From Ruminococcaceae bacterium OttesenSCG-928-A16 (lineage in GTDB: Bacteria > Bacillota > Clostridia > Oscillospirales > Ruminococcaceae), in contig JAJDJP010000002.1 in the NCBI GenBank assembly GCA_030267215.1, positions 1-64,000 of the forward strand: DNA of 64,000 nt, written 5' to 3'. Shown here in pieces: positions 17,603 to 27,705 of this stretch; position 1 is the first letter of the stretch; every line of letters begins with the position of its first letter. The notes beneath the pieces were generated by a model. That model was not told where the DNA came from. It saw only the letters and a list, made by a program, of their open reading frames with translations, and searched no databases. Position numbers and translations under genes: made by a program.

Positions 17603-18181
17603 TTACCCTGTAATGCTCGGCTTAAAAACATCCTTTTCGGTTATCACCATCTGCACCGGCTTATCTAACGTGCCGGCCGGCAAAACAGGCTGCAACAGCT
17701 GGCCATAACACAGGCACACCGCAAAGCCACCGGTGGTGGCAAGGTAGCGGTCGTAATATCCGCCGCCGTGGCCAAGGCGGGTGCCGCCGGGGGCAGCCGC
17801 AAGGCAGGGCACCACAATAAACCCCAGCTGCTGTGGTGGCACAAGCGGGGCTTTTTCGGCAGGCTCTAAAAGGCCAAAGGGGGCTGGCTGCAGCTGGTTT
17901 AGCGCGGTTATTTGCCGTGCCTGCATTTGGCCGCCGCCCAAGGTTTTGGGCACACAAACCTGTTTGCCTGCCACAAGGGCAGCCTTGATAAAGGCATGGG
18001 TGTCAACCTCTTGCCCTATGCTAACATAGCAAAAAATGGTTTGTGCCGCCTTATACTGCGGCAGGGCCAACAAGGTTTTTGTAATAGCTGCCCCGGCCTG
18101 CCCGGTGTAATTGGGTGTAAGGTTTGCCAGCTGCGTTTTTATCTTTTTGCGCAGGGCCGCTTTTTGTTCTTGCAAATCCAA
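17603..18181 (-). CDS. 5-formyltetrahydrofolate cyclo-ligase
   Basis: A 192-residue enzyme that converts 5-formyl-THF to 5,10-methenyl-THF using ATP, recycling a folate storage form. The N-terminal QKAALRKKIKTQL, the FCYVSIGQEVDTHAFIKAA block, the VVPCLAAAPGGTRLGHGGGY ATP-binding stretch and GYYDRYL identify it; length is normal. The start is TTG 18181 with AGGGGGA upstream. It stands alone, 50 bp from the ABC permease gene on the same strand. Confidence 0.92.
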   Translation of the reverse strand: MDLQEQKAALRKKIKTQLANLTPNYTGQAGAAITKTLLALPQYKAAQTIFCYVSIGQEVDTHAFIKAALVAGKQVCVPKTLGGGQMQARQITALNQLQPAPFGLLEPAEKAPLVPPQQLGFIVVPCLAAAPGGTRLGHGGGYYDRYLATTGGFAVCLCYGQLLQPVLPAGTLDKPVQMVITEKDVFKPSITG

Positions 18182-18237
18182 CAGGTTCCCCCTTTTTTTG
18201 CCAAAGTGCTGTGCCTCTTTTAAACGGTTGCATTCCG

Positions 18238-21200
18238 CTATTCAGCCGATTTAAGCGATTCTACCATGTCTATCTTTTTAAGTTTGCGTGCCATAACCAA
18301 GCTAACCGCACCGTTGGCCAGCATGGTAAACAAACCCGCCCACACATAGCTTAGCGGCTCTATAATACGGCGGAACATCACCTCGTCAATTTCGGCTGTA
18401 ACAATAACAAAGCGATGCAGGAAAATGCCCCCCACTAAGCCCACCGCAATGCTAATAAGGGTAAGCAAAACGTTTTCTCTAAAAACATAGCCCGCTACTT
18501 CGCCATTATAAAAGCCCAGCACTTTTAAGGTGGCAATTTCGCGCACCCGCTCGGTAATATTAATATTGGTTAGGTTGTACAGCACCACAATGGCAAGCAT
18601 GGCGGCCGCGGCCACAATTACCCAAATAACCTGGTTCAAGCTTTCCAGCATATCATCTACCTGGCCGGTCATGCTTAGCACACTGGCCGCGCCGGCAACG
18701 CCACGGGTGTTTACAAGCCCCGATAATATTTCGCTGTTGCTTTGCTGGGTGCCGGGGTTTAGTTTTAGCAGTGCCGTTTTAAACTCCGGCGGTTGTTCAA
18801 ACACTTTTTGGTAGGTGGCGGGCGTCATGTACACATAGTTAATAATATAGTTTTCCATAATGCCAACCACCGTTACCGGGGTGGTTTTTTCGCTGGTGCG
18901 GCCCAGCTCTATGGTATCGCCTTCCTCTATTTTAAGGCGGGAGGCCAGCTTTTCGGTAACCACTACCCCTTCGCCCTGCGGGAAGGGAATGCTGGCCCCG
19001 GTTTGCCGGTTTTGAAAATGCACAAAGGTATCTATTTCTTCGGGGGTTTCCATGGTAAAGGCGTTCACCGTCATGCCGGCGCTGTTGCCATTGGCCGATT
19101 TTGCCTCAATCGCATCTTGCGAAACATACATGCTTTGCCCCAGCGTTTGCAGCTCTTTGTTCAGCCGGGTATCGGCAGCCCCACTGGTGGCATCCTCGGT
19201 GTACACCATCATATCGTATTTATCAATTACGCCGTACTGCTGGCCGGCAATGCCGGCAATCGAATCTTTTAAACCAAAGCCTGTTAGCAGCAAGGCGGTA
19301 CAGCCGGCTACGCCAATCACCGTCATAAAAAAGCGTTTTTTATAGCGGAACAGGTTGCGCACCGTAACCTTGTGGCTAAAGTTCAGCCGGTTCCAAATAA
19401 AGGGGGCGCGCTCTAACAACACGCGTTTGCCCGGCCGGGGGGCTTTGGGGCGCATAAGTTGGGCGGGCACGCTGCGTAGCTCGTTATAACAGGCGGCCAC
19501 GGTGGCAAGGGTGGTGCACAGCACCAGCGCAATAATGCCGCCCAGCGCCAGCCCTATGTGGGTGGCACGGTTTATGTTGGGCATTAAGTACATAATTTGG
19601 TAGGCAGCCCAAATAACACCGGGGAAAACATAAAACCCGGCAATAACCCCCACAATGCTGCCAGTTAGGCTGGCAAGCCCGGCATAAAAAATATATTTAA
19701 AGGCAATGCTACCCTTACTAAAGCCCAGCGCTTTTAGGGTACCTATTTGGGTACGTTGGTCTTCCACCATACGTGTCATGGTGGTAAGGCACACCAGCGC
19801 CGCCACCAAAAAGAAAAACACCGGGAACACCTGCGAAATTGCGTCGATACGCTTGCTGTCGGCATCAAAACCACTGTAGCCGGGGCCTGCGTCTCGCCCG
19901 GTTACGTACCAGGTGGGTTTTTCAAGGTCGTCCAGCTCTTTTTGGGCGTCCTCTATTTTTTCGCCTGCTTCGGCCAATTTTTTCTCGGCATCGGCCTTTT
20001 CTGTTTCATACTCCAGCCTGCCGTCGGCCAGTTCCTTTTCGGCGTTGGCCAAGGTTTTGCGTGCCTTGGCCAGCTCTACCTTGCCTTCCTCTATTTCGGC
20101 ACGGGCGGCGGCTAATTGGCCTTCGGCGGCATGTAGCTGCCCCCAGCCGCTGTCCAGCGTCGCTTTGGCGGCGGCCAGCGCCGCTTCGCCTTCTTGCAGG
20201 GCCGGCAGGGCGGCATCCAGTTCCGCCTGTGCGGCCTCTAGCTGGGTTTGTATACCCGCCACCGGGGCATTTACCACTGCCAGCGCTGCGTTGTAATTAT
20301 CGTACCCGCCCGCCGCAACCAGTGCATCGGCGGTATCGGCAGCGGTGCGCAAACCGGCGGCTTGCTCGGCTTCGCCCTGTAGCTCTAGCCCATTGGCAAA
20401 ATTGCGCAGGCCGGCTGTAACCTGCCCCATGCCCAGTATAAAGCCCTCTTCAGCCCCTGTGCGCTGGGCCCGAAGCTCCTCTAATTGGGCCTGTTGTTCC
20501 GGCGTTAGCAAACCCTGTTGCTCCAATTCTTCCAGTGGTGTAATCGCAGCATCTAGCTGTTGCATTTGTGCCGGCAACTGGCCCAACACCGTAAGGTTGG
20601 CCTGTAGCTCGGTTAGCATTTGCCGGGTTTGCTCTAGCTGGGCATTGGCAGCATCGTAAGCTGCCTTTTGCTCGTTAAAAGCAAGCAGATTATTGTCGTA
20701 TTCCGCCTGGCCAGCCTCTAGCTGGGTACGGGCGCCGGCCGCAGCGGCGGCCCCATTGTTCAGCTCGGTTTCGCCATCATCCAACTTTTTTTGGTTTTTT
20801 GCAATTTCGGCTTTGCCCTTGCGTATTTCGGCCTCGCCATCGGCAATGGTTTTTTCGGCATCACCCAGCTTTTCATCGGCTTCTGCCTGTTTTTCGGCCA
20901 GCTCTTGCCGGGCGTCGTTTAGCTTGTCGGTACCTTCTTTTTTAATATCATTGTACCGCACGGCGGCACGCTCTTCGCCAAAATCTTCCAGCGTTTCAAT
21001 GCCGTCATCTACCAGTTGGGTGTATTGCTGCGAAAAAGCCGAAAGCTGGCTAGCGCCGGTGGCGGCAACCAATACTTCGGTGTAGTATTCGCTATCGAAA
21101 CTGCTGGGGGGCAGGTACAAAAACATATCCAGGGTACCATCGCCAATATTGGTGTTGCCCCGCTGAAAGGTGATGTAGTACGGCGACACCGCCAAGCCCA

Positions 21201-21735
21201 CCACTGTAAAGCTTTTTTCGGCTAACAAATCGGTGGTATCTTGTTCATTTTCGGGGGCCAGGGTAAAGGTATCGCCTATCTTATATCCTTGGGTTTTAAC
21301 GCTTCCGCTATCGGCCAAACATTCGTTTGGGCTGGTGGGCATGCGCCCCTCGGTAAGTATCACCTGGTTTAAGTATTCAGGGTTATCGGCGCTGGTATTG
21401 GCCGGCAGGCCATGCAGCCGCACAACATCTACGCCGTCTTCGGCCTGCATTAACACATCCAGCGTGTAGGAGGGCATTACCTGCTCTACCTCGGGCAGGG
21501 CACGCAGGGCGGTTATATCGTCCTGTGTAAAACCAAAGGTAGAAAGCAGCCTAAAATCCATCAGCTGCTGCTGATGGTAATAGTGGTTGGCAGTATTTCG
21601 CATATCGGGCCCGGTGGCTTTAAGGCCTGCATAAAACCCGGCGCCCAGGGCTGTTATGGCAAAAATAGCAACAAAGCGGTTTAGGGTAGATTTAATTTCC
21701 CTAAAAATATTTTTTCGGTAGTTTTTTCGTATCAT
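18238..21735 (-). CDS. FtsX/MacB-like ABC transporter permease with large coiled-coil ectodomain
   Basis: A 1165-residue permease. One N-terminal membrane helix (about 16-38) is followed by an extracytoplasmic MacB-type domain, then a very long charged coiled-coil region (about 265-625) built of repeats such as [19 protein letters not shown] and ending near GPGYSGFD, then three membrane helices, a second periplasmic-type domain (about 835-1010) and three final helices. This layout matches the large DUF-type FtsX permeases of Firmicutes that act with a LolD/MacB-like ATPase, usually in envelope stress, peptide export or peptidoglycan-hydrolase control rather than import. It starts 7 bp after the ATPase gene and forms one operon with it. 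Substrate unknown. Confidence 0.88.
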   Translation of the reverse strand: MIRKNYRKNIFREIKSTLNRFVAIFAITALGAGFYAGLKATGPDMRNTANHYYHQQQLMDFRLLSTFGFTQDDITALRALPEVEQVMPSYTLDVLMQAEDGVDVVRLHGLPANTSADNPEYLNQVILTEGRMPTSPNECLADSGSVKTQGYKIGDTFTLAPENEQDTTDLLAEKSFTVVGLAVSPYYITFQRGNTNIGDGTLDMFLYLPPSSFDSEYYTEVLVAATGASQLSAFSQQYTQLVDDGIETLEDFGEERAAVRYNDIKKEGTDKLNDARQELAEKQAEADEKLGDAEKTIADGEAEIRKGKAEIAKNQKKLDDGETELNNGAAAAAGARTQLEAGQAEYDNNLLAFNEQKAAYDAANAQLEQTRQMLTELQANLTVLGQLPAQMQQLDAAITPLEELEQQGLLTPEQQAQLEELRAQRTGAEEGFILGMGQVTAGLRNFANGLELQGEAEQAAGLRTAADTADALVAAGGYDNYNAALAVVNAPVAGIQTQLEAAQAELDAALPALQEGEAALAAAKATLDSGWGQLHAAEGQLAAARAEIEEGKVELAKARKTLANAEKELADGRLEYETEKADAEKKLAEAGEKIEDAQKELDDLEKPTWYVTGRDAGPGYSGFDADSKRIDAISQVFPVFFFLVAALVCLTTMTRMVEDQRTQIGTLKALGFSKGSIAFKYIFYAGLASLTGSIVGVIAGFYVFPGVIWAAYQIMYLMPNINRATHIGLALGGIIALVLCTTLATVAACYNELRSVPAQLMRPKAPRPGKRVLLERAPFIWNRLNFSHKVTVRNLFRYKKRFFMTVIGVAGCTALLLTGFGLKDSIAGIAGQQYGVIDKYDMMVYTEDATSGAADTRLNKELQTLGQSMYVSQDAIEAKSANGNSAGMTVNAFTMETPEEIDTFVHFQNRQTGASIPFPQGEGVVVTEKLASRLKIEEGDTIELGRTSEKTTPVTVVGIMENYIINYVYMTPATYQKVFEQPPEFKTALLKLNPGTQQSNSEILSGLVNTRGVAGAASVLSMTGQVDDMLESLNQVIWVIVAAAAMLAIVVLYNLTNINITERVREIATLKVLGFYNGEVAGYVFRENVLLTLISIAVGLVGGIFLHRFVIVTAEIDEVMFRRIIEPLSYVWAGLFTMLANGAVSLVMARKLKKIDMVESLKSAE

Positions 21736-21742
21736 GCCGCCC

Positions 21743-22447
21743 TCACCATTCTATTTCGTCTACCGGCGTGGGGTGCGGGTTTAGGGTTTGTTTGCGTATT
21801 TGGCCATCTTTTACGGCAATTACCCGCTGGGCAATTTGGGTAATGGCGTGGTTGTGGGTAATTACCACCACCGTCATGCCCGATTGCTGCGAAGTTTGTT
21901 GCAATAATTTTAAAATGGCCTTGCCGGTGCCATCGTCCAGGGCGCCGGTGGGCTCGTCGCACAATAGCAGTTTGGGGTTTTTGGCAAGGGCCCTTGCAAT
22001 GGCAACACGCTGTTGCTCGCCCCCCGAAAGCTGCGCCGGAAAGTTATTAACCCGGTGGCCTAGCCCCACCTGCCCCAGCACGGTTACAGGGTCTAGCGGG
22101 TTTTTACAAATTTCGCTGGCAAGCTCTACGTTTTCTTTGGCGGTAAGGTTTTGCACCAGGTTATAAAACTGAAACACAAACCCAACATCGTGCCGGCGGT
22201 AGCCGGTTAGCTGCTTTTGGTTGTAGGCCGAAATCTCCTGCCCATCCAACAATATTTTTCCGCTGGTGGCGCTATCCATGCCACCCAGCATGTTTAAAAT
22301 GGTGGTTTTGCCCGCCCCCGAAGGCCCCACAATTACGCAAAACTCTCCTTCTTCAATGGCAAAGCTTACATCGCGCACGGCGTGGGTTTCAATTTCGCCT
22401 ACCTTGTAGGTTTTGGTTACGTTGGCAAATTCGATAAAATGGCTCAT
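21743..22447 (-). CDS. ABC transporter ATP-binding protein (MacB/LolD type)
   Basis: A 234-residue ATPase. Walker A is GPSGAGKTT, the Q-loop lies in [20 protein letters not shown], the signature is [15 protein letters not shown], and Walker B is [12 protein letters not shown], the DEPTGALD form typical of MacB/LolD/FtsE-like exporters. I use ATG 22447: AGGAGG lies 6 bases upstream, while the ATG at 22453 abuts it. It energises the permease encoded 7 bp downstream. Confidence 0.93.
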   Translation of the reverse strand: MSHFIEFANVTKTYKVGEIETHAVRDVSFAIEEGEFCVIVGPSGAGKTTILNMLGGMDSATSGKILLDGQEISAYNQKQLTGYRRHDVGFVFQFYNLVQNLTAKENVELASEICKNPLDPVTVLGQVGLGHRVNNFPAQLSGGEQQRVAIARALAKNPKLLLCDEPTGALDDGTGKAILKLLQQTSQQSGMTVVVITHNHAITQIAQRVIAVKDGQIRKQTLNPHPTPVDEIEW

Positions 22448-22496
22448 CGCCATCCTCCTTTTGGCACTTTATATTCACCCAAAAAATGGGGTAGTT

Positions 22497-22525
22497 TAGT
22501 TAACATCCTTAACTATTTAATTATA
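22497..22525 (-). promoter_or_regulatory. Candidate -10 and operator ahead of the ABC operon
   Basis: On the minus strand TATAAT (22520-22525) lacks a good -35. Just after it lies an inverted repeat TAGTTAA-N5-TTAACTA (22497-22515), placed where a repressor would block initiation. No regulator gene is adjacent. Confidence 0.35.
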
Positions 22526-22633
22526 CCATCTTTATTGCTTAAAATACGAACAAGTTGTGAATTTTATGCGACAGAAGTATGGAAAGCCCCGCTTATAACA
22601 CAACGGCAAAACAGCCTTTTGTGCAATATAAAA

Positions 22634-22661
22634 CAAAAGCCGAGAGAATTCTCGGCTTTTG
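22634..22661 (-). terminator. Terminator of the nitroreductase gene
   Basis: Stem CAAAAGCCGAG/CTCGGCTTTTG with a 6-base loop, then a T-rich run on the minus strand. Confidence 0.8.
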
Positions 22662-22689
22662 TTGGCATTGTATTTGCCAGATGTTATTT

Positions 22690-23421
22690 TTATATATCCC
22701 CACCAACTGGTGTGAAAATGGCACTGTTGCCAAGGGCAAAGGTACCACCTGCCGCTAGTTCAAAATGCAGCTTGGCAATGCCAAGGTCTATCCATTCGCT
22801 GTCGGTTTCGGCCGCAATTTCGGCACGGGCCACCCCTTTTTGCCAGCTAAAGCATACCGGTTGCCGGTTAATGGCCGAGGGCGCTTTGCTGGCCGCCGTT
22901 ACACCATTTACAAACCAGCTTGGCGGGGTCAGGTCGGTCTCCATCATTTGCTGAGGGGTTTTGCTGCTGCGGTGTGCCACGTTGTACACCAGTTTTTCTT
23001 TTACGGTTTGCACTTGCTTTACCAGCCCCACCACAATAACAGCCACCAATTGCTGCCCCGGTTGCAGGGCGCGGGTTAGGGTTTTGCGGTTAAAGGTGCC
23101 GCCCACCCAGCAGGTGCCAAGGCCCAGCTTTGTGGCTTCTAACACCAGCTGCTGGCCGTAGTAGCCCGCTTTTTCTTTCAGGTGAGGGTCGGCTTGGTTG
23201 CCAACCAGCATAAAAAAGCTGCGCACGCCACTAAACATGCCGTAGCTTGCGGCAAAACCACCAAATAAGGTGCCGCCTTCGGCCACAAACCGAATGGCCA
23301 GCCCACTTTTGGCATTTACACGCTTAATTTGTTGCTGCAACAAGGTTTGTTTTTCGGCCGGCACCGGGCCGGCATAGCTGCGCCTGCTTATCCGGCGGTC
23401 TATCGCTTCTAAATTGGTCAC
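22690..23421 (-). CDS. Nitroreductase-family protein (TM1586-like)
   Basis: A 243-residue protein. It starts LEAIDRRISRRSYAGPVPAE, the FMN-phosphate-binding RxSxR motif of nitroreductases, continues with YYGQQLVLEATKLGLGTCWV, and repeats a half-domain later (GVTAASKAPSAINRQPVCFS), as in the TM1586 group where two half-domains form one FMN site. The start GTG 23421 has AAAGGGTGG upstream. Likely an FMN-dependent NAD(P)H oxidoreductase of unknown substrate. It has its own terminator. Confidence 0.85.
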   Translation of the reverse strand: MTNLEAIDRRISRRSYAGPVPAEKQTLLQQQIKRVNAKSGLAIRFVAEGGTLFGGFAASYGMFSGVRSFFMLVGNQADPHLKEKAGYYGQQLVLEATKLGLGTCWVGGTFNRKTLTRALQPGQQLVAVIVVGLVKQVQTVKEKLVYNVAHRSSKTPQQMMETDLTPPSWFVNGVTAASKAPSAINRQPVCFSWQKGVARAEIAAETDSEWIDLGIAKLHFELAAGGTFALGNSAIFTPVGGDI

Positions 23422-23507
23422 AAAACCACCCTTTCAACGTAAAATATCCGCTTACCTTTTAACTCTATTCTACACCATTTACGCCTGTTTAAAAACCCCT
23501 ATATGCC

Positions 23508-23545
23508 AAAATCCCCGCCATATTAAAAAATATGGCAGGGATTTT
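23508..23545 (-). terminator. Hairpin downstream of the P-type ATPase
   Basis: Stem AAAATCCC-x-GCCATATT paired with AATATGGC-x-GGGATTTT (one mismatch). The 23422-23783 interval otherwise holds the repeat pair at 23564-23768 and no gene. Confidence 0.6.
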
Positions 23546-23563
23546 AAAAACGGAGAAAATAAA

Positions 23564-23647
23564 GAAGCAAGCGAATGCACAAAGGCCGCATACATAAGGT
23601 ATGCAACTGCCGTGCATTTGCGCAGCTGACGCCGCTAGGTTCCCCTT
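23564..23647. repeat. Structured repeat unit, copy A
   Basis: An 83-base block starting GAAGCAAGCG. It folds as an outer stem GCGAATGCAC/GTGCATTTGC (one G-T wobble) around an inner hairpin CATAC-ataag-GTATG, followed by CGCAGCTGACGCCGC. Copy B follows 122 bases later with one internal change in the inner loop side (GCC[G/A]CATAC) and a changed end. Confidence 0.75.
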
Positions 23648-23685
23648 GTTACAGGCAAGGCAAAAAGAAAGGCGGGCAAAGCAAG

Positions 23686-23768
23686 GAAGCAAGCGAATGC
23701 ACAAAGGCCACATACATAAGGTATGCAACTGCCGTGCATTTGCGCAGCTGACGCCGCTAGGCCCCCTT
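23686..23768. repeat. Structured repeat unit, copy B
   Basis: Near-identical to copy A. It is bracketed by CAAGGCAAAAA (23655-23665) and TTTTTGCCTTG (about 23771-23781), an 11-bp inverted repeat. It ends a few bases before the stop of the P-type ATPase gene, which is read from the other side. Confidence 0.75.
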
Positions 23769-23783
23769 AATTTTTGCCTTGGG

Positions 23784-26426
23784 TTATTTCATCTTTTTGT
23801 GCAAGCCTAGCGCCTTGGTAAGCTCTATTACTGGTATGGGCACAAACGCAAGAGCAAGCGCAATTAGGTACATAAGCGGGGGCAGCTGGGTAAGGCCAAA
23901 GGCAACCGCAACAGGGGGAATAAACACAACTAGCAGTGTTAGCACAATAGAAAGTGCGGCGGCACCATTTAGGTGTTTGTTGGTAAACGGCCCAATTTTA
24001 AATAGAGATTTGTTGGACCGCATGTTGAACGAGTGGAATACCTGGGTAAGGGCCAATACCAAAAACGCCATTGTCTCGCCGCTTTGCGCATCGGCTAGCG
24101 AGCCCATGTTCCAAAAATGGCCCAGGGCAAACCCAACAAGGGTTAGGGCACCAAACATAATGCCCTGCAAAACTACCTGAACACCCATGCCGCCGGCAAA
24201 AATACCTTCGTTTTTGGGGCGGGGGTTTTGCTTCATCACATCGTCTTCTACGGCTTCGCGGCCAAGGGCAATGGCGGGCAGGCCATCGGTAACAAGGTTA
24301 ATCCACAATAGCTGCATCGAAAGCAGCGGGGTTTCTTTCCAAATTAAAATGGCAAACAACACGGTTAGCACTTCGCCAATATTGGTGCCCAGCAGGTAAC
24401 CAATTACCTTGCGGATATTATCGTAAATGCCACGGCCTTCTTTTACGGCGTCTACAATGGTGGTAAAGTTGTCGTCGGTTAGGGTCATATCGGCGGCGCC
24501 CTTGGCAACGTCGGTGCCGGTAATACCCATGGCGCAGCCAATATCGGCTGCTTTTAGGGCAGGGGCATCGTTTACACCGTCGCCGGTCATCGCCACAATT
24601 TCGTTACGGCTTTGCCAGGCTTTTACAATTCTAATTTTATCCTCGGGCGAAACACGAGCGTACACCGTAATGTGGTCCACCTGCTCGTCCAGTTCGGTTT
24701 CGCTCATCTGGGCAAGCTCGGTGCCGGTAATGGCACGGTCGTTTTCTTGCTGTATGCCAAGGTCCTTGGCAATGGCGCTGGCGGTAACCACGTGGTCTCC
24801 GGTAATCATTACGGTTTTAATGCCAGCCTCACGGCACACCTTAACGGCATCCCGCACTTCGGGGCGGGGCGGGTCAATCATGCCCACAAGGCCCATCAAT
24901 ATCAGGTCAAACTCTACGTTTTCGCTGTTGGGTTTTTGGGGTACTTCGTCTACCACTTTATAAGCAACCGCCAACATACGCAGTGCCTGTGCGCTCATCT
25001 CGTCATTCAGCACACGGGCTTTTTCAATATTGCCGGCAATGCAGCGGGGTGCAATCGAATCGAACGCGCCTTTGGTGATAACCACTTTTTTGCCGTCTAT
25101 TTCGCAAATTACACTCATCAGCTTGCGGTCCGAATCGAACGGTACCTCGGCCAAGCGGGGGTATTTTTCCATCAGTTCTTCTTTGGGCATACCGTTGTTG
25201 TAAGCCGCCAGCACAATGCTGGTTTCGGTGGGGTCTCCCAAATGCTTCACGCTGTCGCCCTCTACCGCAATGCTGCCATCGGTGCAAAGGGCGCCGTACA
25301 TTAGCAGCTTGCGCACCTCTTGGCTGTTGGTGCCGGTAATGGCTTCGGTTTTATCGGTTGCATCATCGTAAGCCTGCACAAGGGTCATGCGGTTTTGGGT
25401 AAGGGTGCCGGTTTTGTCGCTGCAAATAACCGAGGCCGAACCCAGTGTTTCTACCGCAGGCAGGCGGCGAATAATGGCGTGCTTTTTAACCATGCGCTGC
25501 ACGCCAATGGCAAGCACAATGGTAACAATGGCGGGCAGCCCTTCGGGAATAGCCGAAACCGCCAGCGAAACCGCTACCATGAAAATATCAATAATGCTCA
25601 TATCGCTGCCAAAAAAGCCAAACAAACCCAGCCCAAAAATGCCGGCGCAAATAATAAGCACAATAATACCCAGCACCTTGCTAAGCTTTGCCAGCTTTTG
25701 CTGCAAGGGGGTGACACCTTCCTGCTCGTCGTTTAGCAGGCCGGCAATACGGCCCATTTCGGTTTGCATACCGGTGGCGGTAACCACATAGCGGCCACGC
25801 CCATATGCCACCGAACAACCCGAGTACACCATGTTGTGGCGGTCGCCCAGGGGGGCGTCTTCTTTTACAATGGCATCTGCTTCTTTTTCGGTGGGTACAC
25901 TCTCGCCCGTCAGGGCCGATTCTTCACTACGCAGGCTGGCCGAAACAATCAGGCGGCCATCGGCAGGGATAAAATCGCCGGCTTCAATTAGTACAATATC
26001 GCCCGGCACCACATCTACCGAGTCGATTACAACCTCGGCGCCACCACGCAGTACCCGGGCATGGGGTGCGCTCATTTCTTTCAGCGCGTCCAGTGCTTTT
26101 TCGGCCTTGCTTTCTTGCGAAACGCCCATAATGGCATTGGCCACCACAATTAGCAAAATAAGCACAGGTTCAAAAAACTCTTTGCTATCGTGCCCGTTTA
26201 GCGCTACTACAAAGCTAATAACGGCCGCAACCAGCAGCACAATAATCATAGGGTCTTTAAATTGGTCTATAAACCGGGCCAGCATCCCCTTTTTCTTTTT
26301 AGCGGTAAGCTGGTTTTTGCCAACTTTTGCAAGGGTGGCTTTTGCCGCGCTCTCGGTTAGGCCGGTGGCGGGGTCGGTTTGCAGCTGCCGCAGCAGTTCA
26401 GGCACTTCTTCGCTGTAGGCTGTCAT
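23784..26426 (-). CDS. Cation-transporting P-type ATPase (Ca2+-ATPase, P2 type)
   Basis: An 880-residue pump. Actuator TGES at about 173-176, M4 ion-site PEGLP at 294-298 (E295), phosphorylation site SDKTGTLT (D337), hinge [17 protein letters not shown], and M6 [13 protein letters not shown]. The PEGLP plus N/D in M6 pattern is that of SERCA/PMCA-like calcium pumps. Start ATG 26426 has AAGGAG 8 bases upstream; the ATG at 26432 is too close to it. Ca2+ export is the likely job, but Mn2+ is possible. It lies 52 bp after a TetR regulator under a shared promoter. Confidence 0.92.
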   Translation of the reverse strand: MTAYSEEVPELLRQLQTDPATGLTESAAKATLAKVGKNQLTAKKKKGMLARFIDQFKDPMIIVLLVAAVISFVVALNGHDSKEFFEPVLILLIVVANAIMGVSQESKAEKALDALKEMSAPHARVLRGGAEVVIDSVDVVPGDIVLIEAGDFIPADGRLIVSASLRSEESALTGESVPTEKEADAIVKEDAPLGDRHNMVYSGCSVAYGRGRYVVTATGMQTEMGRIAGLLNDEQEGVTPLQQKLAKLSKVLGIIVLIICAGIFGLGLFGFFGSDMSIIDIFMVAVSLAVSAIPEGLPAIVTIVLAIGVQRMVKKHAIIRRLPAVETLGSASVICSDKTGTLTQNRMTLVQAYDDATDKTEAITGTNSQEVRKLLMYGALCTDGSIAVEGDSVKHLGDPTETSIVLAAYNNGMPKEELMEKYPRLAEVPFDSDRKLMSVICEIDGKKVVITKGAFDSIAPRCIAGNIEKARVLNDEMSAQALRMLAVAYKVVDEVPQKPNSENVEFDLILMGLVGMIDPPRPEVRDAVKVCREAGIKTVMITGDHVVTASAIAKDLGIQQENDRAITGTELAQMSETELDEQVDHITVYARVSPEDKIRIVKAWQSRNEIVAMTGDGVNDAPALKAADIGCAMGITGTDVAKGAADMTLTDDNFTTIVDAVKEGRGIYDNIRKVIGYLLGTNIGEVLTVLFAILIWKETPLLSMQLLWINLVTDGLPAIALGREAVEDDVMKQNPRPKNEGIFAGGMGVQVVLQGIMFGALTLVGFALGHFWNMGSLADAQSGETMAFLVLALTQVFHSFNMRSNKSLFKIGPFTNKHLNGAAALSIVLTLLVVFIPPVAVAFGLTQLPPLMYLIALALAFVPIPVIELTKALGLHKKMK

Positions 26427-26478
26427 GTTCATTACTCCTTGTTTTTTAAAGTAAGGTTTTTTGTGGGGCAAGGGTCTT

Positions 26479-27105
26479 TTATTTTTTTTGTTTAGGCGGC
26501 TTCATATATTGCATCAGTTTGCCACCGGGCAAACACAGGCTTTGCTCTACAATGCTGTATACCATGGTGCGGGTGGGCAGTTTTACGGCGCTAATGCCCC
26601 GCAGGCCAAGCAAAAGCACCCCCGCTGTTTGCTGCGGATACCGCAAGGTTAGGGTGCCATCTTCTACCCCTTGTTTTATAAGGGTTTGCAGGCTTTGCCC
26701 TAGCAGTTGCTGGCCTTGCTGCGCCAATAGGCTTTGCTCGTAAAATTCGCTTTCTGGCACTGGCAGGCAGTCCACATCATCGGCCAAAAACTGGTCTATC
26801 AAATCAATATACAATTCAATATAATCGGCCAGTTTTTTATAAAAATTGGCTGTTTCATCGGCCAATATCAAGGATATCCGCTGCTTTATCTCGGCTTCTA
26901 CCTGCTCTACCACAGCGTTTATCATCTCGGTTTTAGAGTTAAAATAATAGTAAAAAACCCCTTGCGCAACCCCTACCCGCTTTACAATATCCGAAACACG
27001 GGTCTTGTCAATTCCGTTTTTATCAAACAACTCTCGTGCCGCCAAAATCAGCTCTGCGCGGCGTTCTTCGGGCGCTTTGGTAACGCGTGCTTTGGGCTTT
27101 GGCAT
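26479..27105 (-). CDS. TetR family transcriptional regulator of the P-type ATPase
   Basis: A 208-residue regulator. The N-terminal helix-turn-helix is at about 12-58 (ERRAELILAARELFDKNGID, VSDIVKRVGVAQGVFYYYF), followed by an all-helical ligand domain without a recognised ligand pocket. ATG 27105 has GGGAGG 9 bases upstream. Its promoter contains a perfect inverted repeat TGACTGA-N14-TCAGTCA overlapping the -35 and spacer, so it probably represses itself and the pump 52 bp downstream. The signal it senses is unknown. Confidence 0.9.
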   Translation of the reverse strand: MPKPKARVTKAPEERRAELILAARELFDKNGIDKTRVSDIVKRVGVAQGVFYYYFNSKTEMINAVVEQVEAEIKQRISLILADETANFYKKLADYIELYIDLIDQFLADDVDCLPVPESEFYEQSLLAQQGQQLLGQSLQTLIKQGVEDGTLTLRYPQQTAGVLLLGLRGISAVKLPTRTMVYSIVEQSLCLPGGKLMQYMKPPKQKK

Positions 27106-27162
27106 TTGTAACCACCTCCCTTTCTGTTTGGGCTTTTTGGGGTAATTTTGTACCGCCTTACC

Positions 27163-27191
27163 AGTATACAAACTGACTGATTAAATGTCAA
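27163..27191 (-). promoter_or_regulatory. Promoter of the tetR-ATPase operon
   Basis: Minus strand TTGACA (27186-27191), 17-base spacer, TATACT (27163-27168); consensus spacing. Confidence 0.8.
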
Positions 27192-27201
27192 TAGTCAGTC
27201 A
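27174..27201. promoter_or_regulatory. Candidate TetR operator
   Basis: Inverted repeat TGACTGA (27174-27180) and TCAGTCA (27195-27201), 14 bases apart. It spans the -35 and most of the spacer of the promoter, so binding would block polymerase. Confidence 0.65.
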
Positions 27202-27222
27202 AAAAATATTTTTAATTATTGG

Positions 27223-27251
27223 TTGACATTCCTCTTTTTAAGCGGTAGAAT
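27223..27251 (+). promoter_or_regulatory. Promoter of the feo operon
   Basis: TTGACA (27223-27228), 17-base spacer, TAGAAT (27246-27251). It diverges from the tetR promoter with only about 30 bases between the -35 elements. Confidence 0.8.
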
Positions 27252-27263
27252 AAATATAGTTGA

Positions 27264-27277
27264 TTAGCAATTGCTAA
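27264..27277. promoter_or_regulatory. Palindromic operator 1 of the feo operon
   Basis: Perfect palindrome TTAGCAATTGCTAA, just after the predicted transcription start. Similar in its TTAG...CTAA arms to DtxR/IdeR-type iron-regulator sites; the regulator is not in the window. Confidence 0.6.
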
Positions 27278-27300
27278 CCAGCTATTATTATCCTGGCGGG

Positions 27301-27314
27301 TTAGCGTTTGCTAA
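27301..27314. promoter_or_regulatory. Palindromic operator 2 of the feo operon
   Basis: TTAGCGTTTGCTAA, 37 bases from site 1 and with the same TTAGC-N4-GCTAA arms. Confidence 0.55.
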
Positions 27315-27374
27315 CACGCCAATGCCCTGCCATTAAAGCAAAGTTTCTTTCCTCAAAACTAAGGAGTTGTTTTT

Positions 27375-27659
27375 ATGCATCATTCTGCAGTTGCCCATGC
27401 CCACATGCGCCCCAGCAAGGGCGAAGCACGCGTACACGGGGCACAATTGCCTTTTGCGCTGGCTACCCCCGGCCAACCGGTGGTGGTGGCGGCGGTGCGC
27501 GGCAAAGATGATACCCGCCGCTTTTTAGCAAACCTTGGCTTTGTAGAGGGGGCAACCGCTACCGTTGTGTGCGAAAACGGCGGCAACATTATTGCCAGTG
27601 TTAAAGATGCCCGTGTTGCCATAAGCCAGGCCATGGCCATGCGTATTATGGTGGGCTAA
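27375..27659 (+). CDS. feoA: FeoA-domain protein, long form
   Basis: A 94-residue protein with an SH3-like FeoA domain from about 23 (LPFALATPGQPVVVAAVRGK, RRFLANLGFVEGATATVV, then AISQAMAMRIMVG at the end). FeoA proteins help the FeoB ferrous-iron transporter. The first 20 residues are His-rich (HHSAVAHAHM), unlike the usual FeoA N-terminus, and could bind metal. AAGGAG lies 9 bases before ATG 27375. A second FeoA gene follows 47 bases on. Confidence 0.9.
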   Translation: MHHSAVAHAHMRPSKGEARVHGAQLPFALATPGQPVVVAAVRGKDDTRRFLANLGFVEGATATVVCENGGNIIASVKDARVAISQAMAMRIMVG

Positions 27660-27705
27660 TTTAATATTGTATAGTATTGGTGGTAAAAATAAGGAGGAAA
27701 AGGTA

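Noticed and set aside
19839..20420. Plus-strand frames across the ABC permease coiled coil
   Set aside because: Arg/Pro-rich translations caused by the repetitive GC-rich coiled-coil code of the real gene.
23564..23768. CRISPR array
   Set aside because: Only two to three units of about 80 bases with internal structure, no short spacers and no cas genes.
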